Shown one piece after another: positions 49,259 to 61,791 of a DNA stretch of 64,000 bases. Source of the DNA: Trichoplax sp. H2 (Eukaryota; Placozoa; Uniplacotomia; Trichoplacea). The notes beneath the pieces were generated by a model that saw only the letters and a list, made by a program, of their open reading frames with translations, had not been told where the DNA came from and ran no database searches. Where the stretch lies: NCBI GenBank assembly GCA_003344405.1, contig NOWV01000004.1, forward strand, positions 372,001-436,000, written 5' to 3'. How positions within the stretch are numbered: position 1 is the first letter of the stretch; each line of letters opens with the position of its first letter. Made by a program: the position numbers and the translations under genes.

Positions 49259-52200
49259 TCAAGTCAGCTGGAATCTTCGAAATTTATTGTAATCCCAAAA
49301 TTTCACCTTCACATTACGACCTCCAAAGTAACGACCATTAAGGGCAATTGCAGCTGAGAGATAAAAAAAAATAAGGCGTACATCCAAACCTATATAATGT
49401 GTTACTTTTAGCACAAGCAACGTACCTTTAACGGCAGATTCTTGTCTTTTAAATTCAACAAATATTCTTACTGCAAGTTCTTCAGTAGCTTCGGGCAACT
49501 ATATGGTTAAGAACAATTTAATGACTGACGCAGAGGACAAATTCTTTAGTTCAGTAATTCGATACTGACCTCGTGTATTAAGACACGTTCAACGGCTCCG
49601 TAAGTATTGCATTCTTCAGCGATTTCTGGCTCTAAATCGTCATCTACCTCACCCTTGCCTACGATATTCTATGATCAATCAATAACGTATGTTTACTTTC
49701 AAGTAAGGGGTGAAATGACACGACTTTACTATAGCACAAGACATAATAAGGATTTACAAGCAAGTTCTTACGGTTAAAAGGATAACTTTAGAAGGATTAC
49801 CAAGACCGGTAGCCGATGCGCTCGTGGTGATGTCTGTCGGCTTTGATGCTGTATCGATAATAATAGCGTTATATCGTGGTTTCATGCGCGGTAACAGTAT
49901 TTAGAACTATTAAAATTTGCATTTGATATACGCCTACAGCCTTACATACAATCTAATATTTTTCCATCGCTTTTTCCGAGTTTTTCTACTTGTAGTGCTC
50001 TACTAATACCTTGTCCATCTTTACCTAATCCTGTTTGGAATAACACATCAACCAATAAGTCCATTGCCATATCTAATTAATGTTATCAAAGCTGTGTCAA
50101 TATGACAAGGCTAAGATATAGGTTCTGTACACTTATTAGCTGCCACAAACATGCATATTTCAAAACTAAACACTATCATCACAAAAACCATGGTAAATTC
50201 CGATATATCACCACAGTACAAGGCATTTTATGACCAGAATTTAGGCAAAATCTTTAATTTCCATAGCATATGCATAGTCATAGTTTCAATGATTTCTAGC
50301 CCATTTCATGTTGTGAAAGACTTAGAAGTGTAACAATATCTCTTCTAACTATTCAGTCTATACTCGATTGAAGTTATCACAGCTAGGCAATGTGATAAGT
50401 AACAAATAAAATACGACGTTATCAACGCTGATAGAAATTTGAAATGTTAGCAAAAATCGCTGAATGCGTGTTGAGGCTTTACTTAGTGACTGAACTATAT
50501 AATTGGCCGATCAACCGCCATAGAAATTGTAATATATATAGTGCGGTATGAATCTATTTCAAAATTTGTTAAGAGATTTATGTGACTTGCAGAACTGCAA
50601 CTGGCCAGGACAAGCTAGCACATTGCTCAAATATTTACGCTATTCAAAAGTTACTTTCGATCATTATGAAATAAATTCCAAACTATTATGCTTCTATTAG
50701 CCTTCTGCAACGAAAACCACACAAACGATGACGTATACATATTGAATAACTGTGCACTGTACTGTACGTTACCATCGTTCCTTCCGATATAATGTAGTAC
50801 CCGACGTAAGTAATATATAAGATTATTAAATACGGCGCAATTGCAAATAAAAAATTTAGTATTTATTATTTATGTATCTTATTTACTTAATTAAATATAT
50901 AAAATGAATATGTAGATTTTATGTTTGCTACATACGCTCGAAAAAATTTCACGATTGTTTTATCACCAAGTCATCAACTTTCCTAGTCCGTACTATTCGT
51001 AGTTTGTAAGCTACGTTACGTCTATTAAAGTTAAAGCTATTCAATAGACCGGTATTCCGTCGATAGGATCAGGACAAGACGTATAATGATCAAGTTTTGG
51101 TTTTAACGTGCAACTAATGTTCAGTGTAGTTCTGGATAAATACGACTGGTCTACTGAAATTATCTACTATTCAAAAATAATGCATAAATTTTATTTTATC
51201 TACTTTATCCACATCTTGATAATTACAGCTAATCAGATTTAAATTGAATCATATAACTCGGAGACTGTAGCTATATACTGTAAAGCTGAAATAATACCTG
51301 CACTTTTTCTGACCAAATCATGTGTAATCATATGTAATTAATTGAGATTATCAATTTCCACATAACGCATCTTAATCTGGCAAATAAAATTTTAAAATAT
51401 AGCACCATACACGTATAGTATATGCAAAAAGGGCCAACCTAAACTAGTAGCTAGATCACCACAATATTTATAGCAGTAACACAGAAATATTACAACAGTG
51501 TTGATTATATGTGCTACCGTATTCGTCACAAATTCGTAATGTGATGATACGAGTAAGTTACCTTCGCCTTCTTTCCAACCGTACTTTGCCATAATCGAAG
51601 ATGCAATTCTGATAAAGAAAGTGATTAAATGAGTTGGTAGTAAATTTTTAATTACACTTTTCTGCTAAATTTTGTATGATCTCTTACTGAGATTCAGTAA
51701 ATTGATATTTTTACTGAATTCTTATCTCTAAATTAAGAAACTCATATAGTCTCACAAAGATCCTCCACTCAACGCTTGATGTTGAGCCTTGCTTCGAAGA
51801 CTATGATTAAGTTGCGCACGCTTTTGCTTTAATTCTTTCGTATCGAAGTTAAATTCACTAGATGCTTGCAGGTTCACTACCGGGAAAACAGATTAATAAA
51901 TTTGACCTTACTACAATTAAGGATTATACTCTATTAGATGCTGTCACTTACCAGGTTTTTCAATGCAAGCTGTAAGAGAAGATGGCGGAGCAATGGCAGC
52001 ACCCACACGTCTTTCTGAAAACAGATGCACGCATAGAATTTTAACGCTACCTGTATGTACTGACAATCTTACTCTTTAATATATCGTATAGTCAATAGTA
52101 TGAGAGAGCAAATATATGCTCAAGCTACCAGAATTTGAGGTTTCCTGTTTTTCAACAGAGTCAGCAATTCGAACATGTTTGTCTCTGTTAAGTTAAAGTG

Positions 52201-53274
52201 TACATTAGCATACAACGTTTTGACTGCGGTAAAAACAAAAGGTCAAGACTGGTGTCATTACAACTATGACACATTTATAATTTTTGTATGATAATTAATC
52301 TGTTTCAGAAATAGATTAACAGTAAATTAAAAATTTTAGATACTCTAATTTTTCTTGTTTTCTTCTTAACTCCAGGGCTTGATCATAATCATTAGGCCTT
52401 AAAGGTTCGTATTCGTGCCGAATATCTGCTAGTGATGCTTCAGTTTCTTCAAATGGTTCATCACCGTGATTTACAGCGAAATCAATAGTCTAACATTTAG
52501 TGATTCATATCAATTACAATTTAGAATTAATCACTCAATTACATGATTGAGAATGACATAATATTTCGAAACACGATGGTGAATCAAGAGCTAAATTTAT
52601 AGAAACAATGTTGATATTTCTAGCTTACGTGCTCAGCTGGTGCACGAGCTAATGGATTAAATCCTGCAGTAGTTGCGTTCTCACGCACTGCATCCAACGC
52701 CTATTTCAGTTAAATTGAAAAGTAATTTAATTTACCATTACGCATTCTTGCGATAGTAGTACAATGAAATGCTTTAAAACCAAATTTAATACCTGATAAT
52801 ATTATAAGAATTAATTTACCAACAGACATTAAACAGAAATATTTATAATATACATTGTAGTACCATAAATTCTACATTGCCTACACTGTACGTTAAGGGT
52901 TAATGAAATCACTGTAGCCATAAATAATACCTGTGGGGGATATTTATTCGAATGTATAATCGGCATTGTGGTTCCTGATTTTGGCTTTTGCTACAGGAAT
53001 TAATATATTAAAAGTTTTTTTAAAAGATTATCCTAGTTAACGAGGCTAACAATCATACTGAAGAATAATAATTATAAATAGCATCGGAATTAAGTATCAC
53101 TTTAAAATCCTATAAACTGTTCACCTATACCATGAAGTACTAGCAATGTACCCGGCATTATACCGGTATATTATAGTAAAATAATAGTTCGCGATACCAT
53201 TTGTTTACTTGATTCCGCAATTTTTCGACGTTGAATTTGCGTTTGTAAGAGCTTGTAATTTGAAGACCAGTTCG
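49259..53274 (-). CDS. RBM17: RBM17/SPF45 splicing factor (first exon not located)
   Basis: U2-related splicing factor used in alternative 3' splice-site choice. Its UHM domain binds ULM peptides of SF3B1, SF1 and U2AF65. Exons in minus-strand order: 53198-53274, 52931-52990, 52629-52700, 52344-52489, 52129-52184, 51952-52014, 51756-51876, 51562-51608, 49950-50030, 49772-49848, 49570-49668, 49426-49498 and 49259-49353, about 355 codons, all in phase. The N-terminal motif is NWSSNYKLLQTQIQRRK. YEPLRPNDYDQALELRRKQE and ERRVGAAIAPPSSL follow, then the G-patch IMAKYGWKEGEGLGKDGQGI. The C-terminal UHM has VILLTNIVGKGEVDDDLE, EECNTYGAVERVLIHE, AVRIFVEFKRQESAVKAIAL and the UHM signature GRYFGGR. The first coding exon (expected to begin like MSLYDDL) was not found in 53.3-53.8 kb. 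A 1.5-kb intron (50031-51561) holds nothing I recognise. Confidence 0.92.
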
Positions 53275-53824
53275 CTAACGTTAAAAAATTACTGGTTTAG
53301 AGTTCAAATCTACAAGGTTATTATTCAGTAATATTTATTCGCATTCTATTTTGCGATGGACAAGACTTGCATTACTATGAGCTTGTTTATTTTGTATCAA
53401 AGTATTCTAACATCCAGTGTTTACCAGAAACCCTAGAAATTCTAGGTTCACCAGCTGATATAACGTAATAAAAGAGTATGAAATCGCAATGAGTGAATGC
53501 ATGGACTCCTAAAAAAGACCTTTCGTTGTCCATGGTGAATATGGCGGCGATAATTAATTATCAATACAGTTATAGCACGTACCAATTTCAGGTCCGGAAC
53601 CATTATTACTTCGCTTCTCAGTACTTCCTTCATCAGGTACCGAATTTACTACAGCAAAAGGAGAAACCGTTGTATCAATACCGCCAACACCATCGTACAG
53701 AGACATTCTGTATCAGATATTGCCAGATATTTGCAGGCTATGTTCTCTCACGCTTTCCAGTTAATTCTTATTCTGCAATTTGCAGAAAGGCCTGCTTAAC
53801 AAATTAATAATAAATTACAGTAAC

Positions 53825-54230
53825 CTACTGTACAATACACTGTAAATTAATGATTGTGGTACAGTTCAGTACAGTGCAGTGTCTACAGTACTGTACAGTA
53901 CAGTACGTACAGTATATCAGATCATGGAGATCTACTGTACAGTGGTACAGTACAGTACTGTAGAGACCAAGTACAGTACAGTGTACAGTACAGTACTGTA
54001 CTGTACAGTAGACCCTTCAGATTTAAATTGATGTTCAGAATTTTATATGCTGAAACGCCTCAAACGATGCATCGTTTGATCATGGTTTGAGACGTTTCAG
54101 GCTGTCAGCATACATACAGTACGGTAATTCTAAATATGAAGTTAAGATCTGAACTGTACAGTACAGTACAGTACATCATGGTCTATGGAATGGACTGTAC
54201 AGCACACTCATGTACCGTACAGTACTGTAT
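53825..54230. repeat. GTAC palindromic cluster upstream of the RAP-domain gene
   Basis: Dense GTACAGTAC/TACTGTAC palindromes in two blocks around the inverted repeat at 54046-54112. The cluster ends about 120 bases before the ATG at 54349. Confidence 0.9.
54046..54112. repeat. Inverted repeat, 67 bp, related to that at 28702
   Basis: The ends TATGCTGA and TCAGCATA are exact inverted copies, and the centre CAAACGATGCATCGTTTG (54061-54078) is a perfect 18-bp palindrome. The right arm carries TTTGAGACGTTTCA (54086-54099), the exact reverse complement of 28719-28732, and the left arm differs by one base. It could form a cruciform or be a short non-autonomous element. Confidence 0.65.
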
Positions 54231-54348
54231 AACTTCGTCTTGTGCTGTCTCTCAAAACATTTTGGCGTAATTTCTCAGCTAAAAGATTGCGAATTTAAGC
54301 ATAAAGAAGCAACAGCAGCGAATTATAGTATGATTATTTGATTATAGC

Positions 54349-57022
54349 ATGTTTCGTGATGGAAGTAATTTCTTTAACACTATCGCTAACTTCAGTCTTA
54401 CCATTCGTAATCGTATTTTCACACGGCAATTCAAAATTGGCATGATAGTTCAAGTTTCTCGTAAAAAGATTGCACTGACTAACGCGATACAAACAGCTGA
54501 TAGCCAGGCTGCTGTAATGAATGTATTCTTGAGAAATCGGTGTTGTTTTGATAATGTGCATTTATCCAAATCTTTCAAAAAATTAGCTAAATTGCCTAAT
54601 GAAGCTTTACTGATAAATAATCCAATTTTTAAGGATATGTGCAAACTCACAGAGACACGACTCCAAGTTATGAGCACTAGAAGTATCGAAGAGATCACAT
54701 ATTCGATTTTAAATTTAGTAACTAGCTGCAGAGGAAAGTTGCCACTCGTGTACGGAAGCCTATCCACAATTGTTTTCGACACTGTTACTGAAAGAATGAA
54801 GGAATTTAAGTGTGCACAGTTAGCGTGTATTTGTTATTGCTTTCACCGAATGAATAACAGTATCCTGAACGTTACCTTTCTAAACAAAGTATCGGATCAC
54901 CTTCAAAACCAAGTGTTGGAATGTACAAAAGTATGGCCTATCATGCATCTATATTTAGTTTATTGTAGTAGAAGTGAAACCTACTCCATAAATGACAACT
55001 TAAAGAAAAGGCTTATATATTTAATACCTCAATTTACAATTTATCAAACTGCATTTATTTTATCAGCTATAGCCAAGCTTGACTTTTGCAATGACAACAC
55101 TGACCGTCTCATAGAAAGATTTATCCATCACTCCATACCGATATTGGATAAATGCAATCTGCACGATTTATCAGACTTAACGTGGTCACTCGCAAAACTG
55201 GAATATCCTCGCAAAGATGTTGTAGAAGCCTATCTAGGCTATGCTATTAAAGGTTTAAGTAGCGGAACTGTAAGCTCGAAGTATTTCGCCAAATTGGCAT
55301 GGTCATTTGCAAAATTAGGCATTACTGATCATAAGATATATGCTTTAATTTCTAGACAAATTCTTTCGAATTATAATAGAGATATTCCAATCCGACATCT
55401 TATTAATACTGCATGGGCATTTGCTACTGGTGGTTTTTTAGATCTAGTTTGTTATGATAACATTAGCAATAAGCTGTTTCGAAAAGCCGATAAAATGAAT
55501 GAACAGGATATATCGAATATTACTTGGGCTTTCGCATTAACTGGTTACAGAAATGAAAAACTACAAAATAAAGTTGCAGATACAGTAATAGGATTAATAC
55601 ATCATATCAATTCGAGCAACCTTTCTACAATTACTTGGGGCTTTGCAATCTTACGATGTAGCAACTATCATTTATTCGATATTATTGCTGCCGAAACAAT
55701 TAAGAGAATAAAATCAACGAATTCTAGCTTCAGTAGATTTCAACCTGGCCATTTACTTCTTTTAGTTTGGTCACTCATTGTAGCGAACGTTTTTTCTCAA
55801 ATTTTAATAAGAATAGTTTTGCATCCTATTTTCGTTGAACATTACCTGAAAGGTAAAGTAGCTACAAATATTTACGAATATTCGTTTCAGGGCCTTCGAC
55901 TAAAAGCCAAGGATAATATTTAGCGTACTGTTGTACACGTCTTGATAACTTGATGTCTTTTGATTAAATATAATTTATAGGAGCAAACAAACTACAGCAG
56001 TGTCAGTTATATCAAATCCACATGGCTGCAAAATTGAAAGCCATTGAAGTTGGAGGCGGTTTGATTCCGAATCATTTATATCACCTCTATGGTACGTTTG
56101 CAAGTAGGCCCACATCAACGTCCGAATTTGAGAACGACATTCTCTCATGCTTGATTTCTGGAAGTAAAATTAGAGATTTTGCTCTAACAAACACCAAGTT
56201 TCACTTCGGGTACAGCGTTGACTACATTATAAAAATTAGAGACTCGGACCACCATAATAATAAAAGTAATTGAACAGAATTTTACCCAATTTTATTTTAA
56301 AAATAACTTTCGTAATATAGCTTAATTTGCCTAAAAATTGAAGTACGTAAAGGGAATTAACCTATGGCACAGTAGAAGATACTACTTATACAGTATTGCT
56401 GTATATCTTGATATTATTATTTTTATTTTACTGATTAATATTATTTATAATACTGGATTTTTCGTCAGGTAATCTGCTATATAACCATGATAAGAGGCAT
56501 ACATATGTTGCAATAGAAGCTGATGGACCAAGCCATTTTTCGTGCAACCAGCCTTACGTTAACCTAGGGCAAACTGTCTTGAAGCAAAGGCACCTTAAAC
56601 AAATGGGATTTGCTTTCGCTCAGGTTAGTTCAAAAGTCTTGAATAGAAGCATGCAAATCTTGAAGGAAATACTAAACTAACTTGCTTTAATATGGTAAAT
56701 AAAACCTAAACCCTGATTAATATAAATTGTGCATAATGAATTAACGAAATCAAACAAATTTTACGTAACAAAGAATTATAAAACTAATAAAGAATTTGTA
56801 TACATTCGATTTCTTATCTTACTCTCGATTTAAGACTCCGACTATGTTCAATGCTAAAAGTGTATGAAAGTAATTATGCAATTAATAGTTTTCTAGTATT
56901 AATATAATTTAATACATAATGTCTCCTTCAATTCTTAGATAGCATATCACGAATGGATGACGCTTAATAACAAAGATGAAAAGGTTTCTTATTTATTGGA
57001 AAAGATTGATGCTGCCCTGTAA
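54349..57022 (+). CDS. RAP-domain protein with OPR/FASTK-like helical repeats
   Basis: Predicted organellar RNA-binding protein. Four exons in phase: 54349-55852, 55981-56265, 56469-56623 and 56939-57022, 675 aa. The middle carries at least five helical repeats of roughly 35 residues with a Trp-Ser/Ala-Phe/Leu-Ala core: DLTWSLAKLEYPRKD, KLAWSFAKLGITDHK, NTAWAFATGGFLDL, NITWAFALTGYRNEK and TITWGFAILRCSNYH. The C-terminus is a RAP domain: FHFGYSVDYIIK, YVAIEADGPSHFSC, GQTVLKQRHLKQMGFAFAQ and IAYHEWMTLNNKDEKVSYLL, which has a restriction-endonuclease-like fold in known members. In animals this architecture belongs to the FASTK family of mitochondrial RNA-processing factors; octotricopeptide-RAP proteins of algae and apicomplexans are similar. 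The N-terminus (basic, Ser/Asn/Phe-rich) could be a mitochondrial presequence. The first Met is used as start. Which FASTKD member it corresponds to is not clear. Confidence 0.9.
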
Positions 57023-58125
57023 TTGCTTATGCAGTATTCCTTTAACTAAGGTTGAGTCATGATCTATACATCGACTGACATGAGGTAGCTACGCAACTGA
57101 TTCTACTGACATATGCAACGGCCAAAATGTACGGGCACAATCAAATAATTGTGTTATCATTTAGATGAATACTTAATTGCTCTGAATTATAAGTGTAAAT
57201 ATGCATGATTCGTTTTAAAAATATGCTCAATGATCCATTAGCTTTTCTTTGCTGGAGGTCAAACACTAAGAGTTTTAGCTTTTCAGCGAACATTAGTAAT
57301 ATAGCTGAAGTAATAAATAAACAACGAGTATCGAGTAAGCTAGTTTGGTCAATTTGAGCGTTGGAAGACATCGCATGATGAATCGATACCCAATATATAA
57401 TGCGACCGAATGAAGATATAGATGCTGGTAAACACCTGTTCATCTATCCGTAGATATGTCTTTGGCTTCAGATTCGGAGAAAACACAGTTCTCTGTCGAC
57501 TCTCGTACACCAGTGTGTAACGTGTGAGGCAAACCGTATCGTATTTATGACACTTTTGAATATGACTTTACTAGAAGGTCAATTATCAAATCTTGTAGTA
57601 ATTGCATGACTTAATATTCATGAATTAAGAGCTTAGTTACACAGTACAAATACCGATGGCGTGCTTTAACTTAAAGATCGTTAAAGGTGAATTGAAAAAT
57701 ATGAAGATATTGTGCTTAACAATCAGGGTAGGGCGACAGATAGTGAAATACTATTTTACAGCTTATGGCAAAGTATAGCACCGCAAGTTTATGTCACAGT
57801 AGACTACTGTAGAATGCATGCATCTTATGACAGATTAATACATTTTCAGCGTAGATGGTTCAATTTTACCATCGACTTCAAGCTTGAATCAATTACGCTA
57901 CTGAATATCGACTTTGCCTAAATTAATCGAAGACCGTAATACGTCTGAAGATTGCGGTATTATGCTCTACTAATACACAATATATAAGAAAAGATTACAG
58001 CATAACGATAGGTTCTAGGGATTAGATCAGCATAGCGTCGCTATATAAGGGGTACGAATGATCTACATTTGCTAGTATCAAATGGTCTCCGTGGGACTTT
58101 ATTAGATAATATTGTTCTTATGCTA
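57023..58125. other. Intergenic, convergent gene ends
   Basis: 1.1 kb between the 3' ends of the RAP-protein gene and MANF. A 100-codon open frame on the minus strand (57141-57443) has no splice or family support. I see no repeats. Confidence 0.5.
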
Positions 58126-60593
58126 TCATAATTCTACATGCTTTCTCTTCAAATCTTCGATTTTCTTGATAAAGTCCGTCTTTTCTACACATCCTTTGCA
58201 ATCTTCATCCCAGTTATTCAAGATTTTCTTTAGATCTTTAACTCTCAGTTTCTTCAAATTAACATTCTTCAAATCGATCTTTTTATCTACTCCGATCAAA
58301 ATAAAAATTCTGTCAGATAATAACGAAATTATTTGAGTCTGGGTATCATTAACTTGCTACCAGGAGAAACAAATACAGGAATAAATATGTTAGCAGCGCA
58401 ACTGCACTAAACGATGATTAGGTGTATTTCCTATAGTACTGTATACTGTATTCAGATATGCGAAAGAATAGCAATATAATATGGTTGAAGCTAGTGAAGT
58501 TATCTTGAGGTATAATATACTAATGAATATAAAGACACATACTACGGTTCCAAACAACATGAATACCACAACATTACTGTAATTAACCTGCAATACGTAG
58601 ATTGATTAATAATTATGCTATATAGTTAATGGATATTTGTTGTCTACACATCCAGCTAACTATAGTACAGTTATGGATCAACTAACTGATACTTTAGTAA
58701 TCTGCAGTACAGAGCAGTTAGTGTATACTTAGGCTAATAAATTGATATACTAGTGACTGAGTCAAGTTTCGAATGTAAATAATTTACAGTTCAAGGCTAT
58801 AAAAAGATTTTACGATCGAATCATATAGTACATTTAGGAATAGGCTTTACGCATTTGATAGATTATACGCATTTTATCATGAAATTAGGTCATTCTATTC
58901 CTACAATCATTAGAAACGCAAATATTACAGTAATTCATATTACTAGCGTGTTGAAGTAATTACCGTATTTCAATTCACAAATTTGCGTATCTTTTTTCTT
59001 AAGCTTTTCACATATTTTCTCCGTAGGTATGCTGTAGCTAATAGGTTTGGTTATTTCATTCAAGATCTTTGTAGCTGCGTCACTCGTACCGCCCAAATAA
59101 TAACACTATAAATTCGGATTATCGATTTTTATATGCGGTAATTAACATTCATAAGCTGTAAGCAAACTAAAGAGAGTAATATAGTAAACGCTTACGAATC
59201 GATTATCTTTGCCAGATGCCTTTCCACAAGTCTTTATGAACTCTTTCTCAATAAGACTTACATTTTCTTTGACAGACGGCGTTAAAGTTTCAGTAAATTT
59301 TTTAAGAAATTGAATACAAACTGTAATAAAATAAAATAAAATAAATTAATGGATACATTTTTATTATCAGTATTAATATAAGGCAAAAACTGATATTACA
59401 TTTCTATGTAAATGAACGACACAATGACATTAATAATTAGTTATTTAGTATTATTCGACTATTAGGTGTAGTTAAAACAATAATTTTTCACTATCTATGA
59501 ATAGATAAAAAATAACTAGTGGTGCAACGCTGCAGGAGCATAAGGGACTACTAATAATAATTATTACTATTAAAGAAATATCTGCAACTGTTCACGATTG
59601 ACATCCAAATTAGCTACTAGGTTTTAAAATCAATTAAGACCGAATCAAGATATACCGCAAATTTTAAGAGCCGTGACTGCCTTAAGTTGGCGTTCAACTA
59701 CATTCCAAACTCCACAATTTCAGATTTAAATTTGAATCGATGTAATGGATTTAATCTATCTATATCGCTAGTAATATGAAATACCTGTACTGTGTTTGTA
59801 CTGTATTACAGCATGAGCGATCAGCTATGGTTGATACTCAGTCAATTCAGAACTGATGTGATGTGAGTTCGTGGGCTAAAAGGCCAAGAACCAACCACTC
59901 AGACCAGAGACAACAACCCAGTCTCAATCAATATAGGCGAAATAGGGCTTAGGACAGGTACTAATGAGCGAACATACTGAGCAAACTACAGTGGTACGCA
60001 CATACAGTACAGTACTGCAGGCGCATTCTCCGCTGCATGATATTGTGTTCACCGTTTTTGCCTTGGCTTACTACACTGTATACTGTACTGTACACTGTAC
60101 ATACAGTGTATGGTGAGTATAAATAATGAAAATAATAATATTGTAATTCTTATACCTATCCTTACATTACATTAAAACATCGTTGCCTGCGTGTAGAAAC
60201 TGTCAGATAAACGTGGTATATATCAGTGTTAATAACACTGGTATATATTCCTAATAAAATTATAGTACTGTATATTACGTTAGGGTTAGTTTCGGTGAGG
60301 TGTGAAATCGTCGATGCTCGATCCAAGCGAGCGGGTTTGTAGGTACTGTACCACGCGAAGTACAGTACAGTACAGTACAGTACTGTATAACGAGCGAGGG
60401 ATGTACTGTAAAGTATGAATACGCGTATAGAGTACAGTACATGTTATACGGTAGTATATTTTATTCTAAGTAGTTAAAATTTACCTTCGCAGTCACCTTC
60501 TGCTAGCTTGCCTTGTACTGCATCGTAATTAAAGAAAGGAGCCAATAGTAGCACCTGCATTAATATACACCATATCGATACTTTCGTCTGCAT
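58126..60593 (-). CDS. MANF: MANF/CDNF-type ER-stress neurotrophic factor
   Basis: Mesencephalic astrocyte-derived neurotrophic factor family, an ER-luminal and secreted protein that protects cells under ER stress. Four exons in phase: 60485-60593, 59196-59320, 58964-59105 and 58126-58286, giving 178 aa, close to the family norm of about 180. The signal peptide is [20 protein letters not shown] and cleavage is probably shortly before EGDCEVC. The saposin-like N-domain has cysteines in the expected places ([55 protein letters not shown]). The C-terminal SAP-like domain has [20 protein letters not shown] and the CKGC (CXXC) motif. The protein ends KHVEL, a plausible KDEL-like ER-retrieval signal. 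An internal Met at residue 12 is in frame, but the upstream Met gives the better signal peptide. Intron 1 (59321-60484) contains a GTAC cluster. Confidence 0.96.
59997..60440. repeat. GTAC-rich stretch within MANF intron 1
   Basis: Groups of TACAGTAC/TACTGTAC words at 60000-60020, 60070-60110 and 60340-60440, the last within 45 bases of the exon 1 donor. This is the clearest case of the repeat lying inside a gene rather than upstream of it. Confidence 0.8.
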
Positions 60594-61791
60594 TTGAAAT
60601 AAACGTGTGAAGATTTCGAATACTACAGTACAATAAAAAAAATTGCAATAAATGAATTAACAGTGATATTACTGAATAGTGGAAGACATAAGACGTAAGC
60701 AATGAAAGATGGTACACATTATATATAATTTACTCACTACACTTGAACAGTATAGTATAATTTAATTGGGATATAATTTATATATCGATCAAAACTACTA
60801 TAATTATTAATTGTGAACATGTACATGTACAGTTCAGTAACAGTTCTGTACAATTCAAATGTAACGGCAAAGACATTTATATTATTATTATTATTAATAA
60901 GACAAGATTATTATTTTTATCTATATGTTTACGTATAGTTAATACTTGCTACTTATCACTAACTAGTTATCTGATATACCAAACAAAGTTTAAGTAAAAG
61001 AACGGGGAAGCTTTTCAGTTTAGTCAAGCAATCAAGTTGTTCCTAGATTTGATTATACTGTACTGTACAGTAAACTCAGTAACGCATCAATTTGATTCGA
61101 AATATTTCTCATACGATTCTTGTAATATCGTACTGTACGTATAGTACAGTACACGGTAATTGAAGGAACATTCAGTACTTGTGCAGACTGATACCAGTAC
61201 TGTACTGTATGCACTGTACAGTACAGTACATGTACTGTACACGTACTGTATACAGTACTGTACAGTACAGTACAGCGGCACACTGCACCGTAAATTACCG
61301 TCCTGCATACAGTACTGGACAGTGTACGTACTGTACTGTACTATACTGGACAGTACGTGGCAGTTCAGTACAGTACTGTACAAGTGTACAGTACATGTTG
61401 CCTACTGTACAGTATGTGGGGGTTTATATATGTTTGTACTGCAACTACTGTGCTATTACAGGCTTTATTTGCAGCAACGCGGCGGCATACGAGGAAAAGT
61501 GATGGTCACTGAATTTACGACTTCTAAATTAAGCATCTAAAGATTGTACTACTGTAGATTGAATCTTAACATACCCTTTTCTGATGAAAGCTTGTGTTGA
61601 ATATAAATTTGCGACCTCAGTGAATTGCGTCGTACAGCAGCGAAGGTGCTAAGCCTATGTGTAGCACGGCTTATAGATACAGTAGAGTATAGTAGTATTA
61701 TAACTAAATTATTCAGTTATATTCCACACCATCGGAGTTCCGATGGTATGCCATTTGGTTGTACTGCAGCTAATAACATATTGTACAGCAA
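60594..61791. other. Region upstream of MANF, no recognised exon
   Basis: AT-rich with a dense GTAC cluster at 61060-61430. It separates MANF (minus) from the possible exon at 61792 (plus), so it would be a divergent promoter region. Confidence 0.5.
61060..61430. repeat. GTAC palindromic cluster between MANF and the 61792 exon
   Basis: About 370 bases of overlapping TACTGTACAGTAC-type palindromes, the longest dense cluster in the window. Open frames on both strands here encode only Cys/Thr/Val/Gln/Tyr/Ser-rich repeats and are artefacts of the DNA repeat. Confidence 0.9.

Larger units (their letters stand above)
53275..54348. other. Region between RBM17 and the RAP gene (divergent), with repeats
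   Basis: This 1.1 kb should contain the RBM17 first exon and both promoters. It holds a GTAC cluster (53825-54015 and 54118-54230) and a perfect-core palindrome at 54046-54112. The open frame at 53493-53807 shows no family resemblance. Confidence 0.5.

Noticed and set aside
54349-57022. Apicomplexan or algal origin of the window based on the OPR-RAP protein
   Set aside because: MANF, the PCTAIRE kinase, the RBM17 UHM and the tRNA-Tyr type fit an animal; FASTK-family proteins explain the RAP domain.
57141-57443. 100-codon minus-strand open frame between the RAP gene and MANF
   Set aside because: No recognisable domain and composition like the AT-rich background.
61053-61540. Several overlapping open frames on both strands of about 75-126 codons
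   Set aside because: They are translations of the GTAC repeat (strings of Cys, Thr, Val, Gln, Tyr, Ser) and exist on both strands; not proteins. The same applies to frames at 35972-36286 and 53854-54090.
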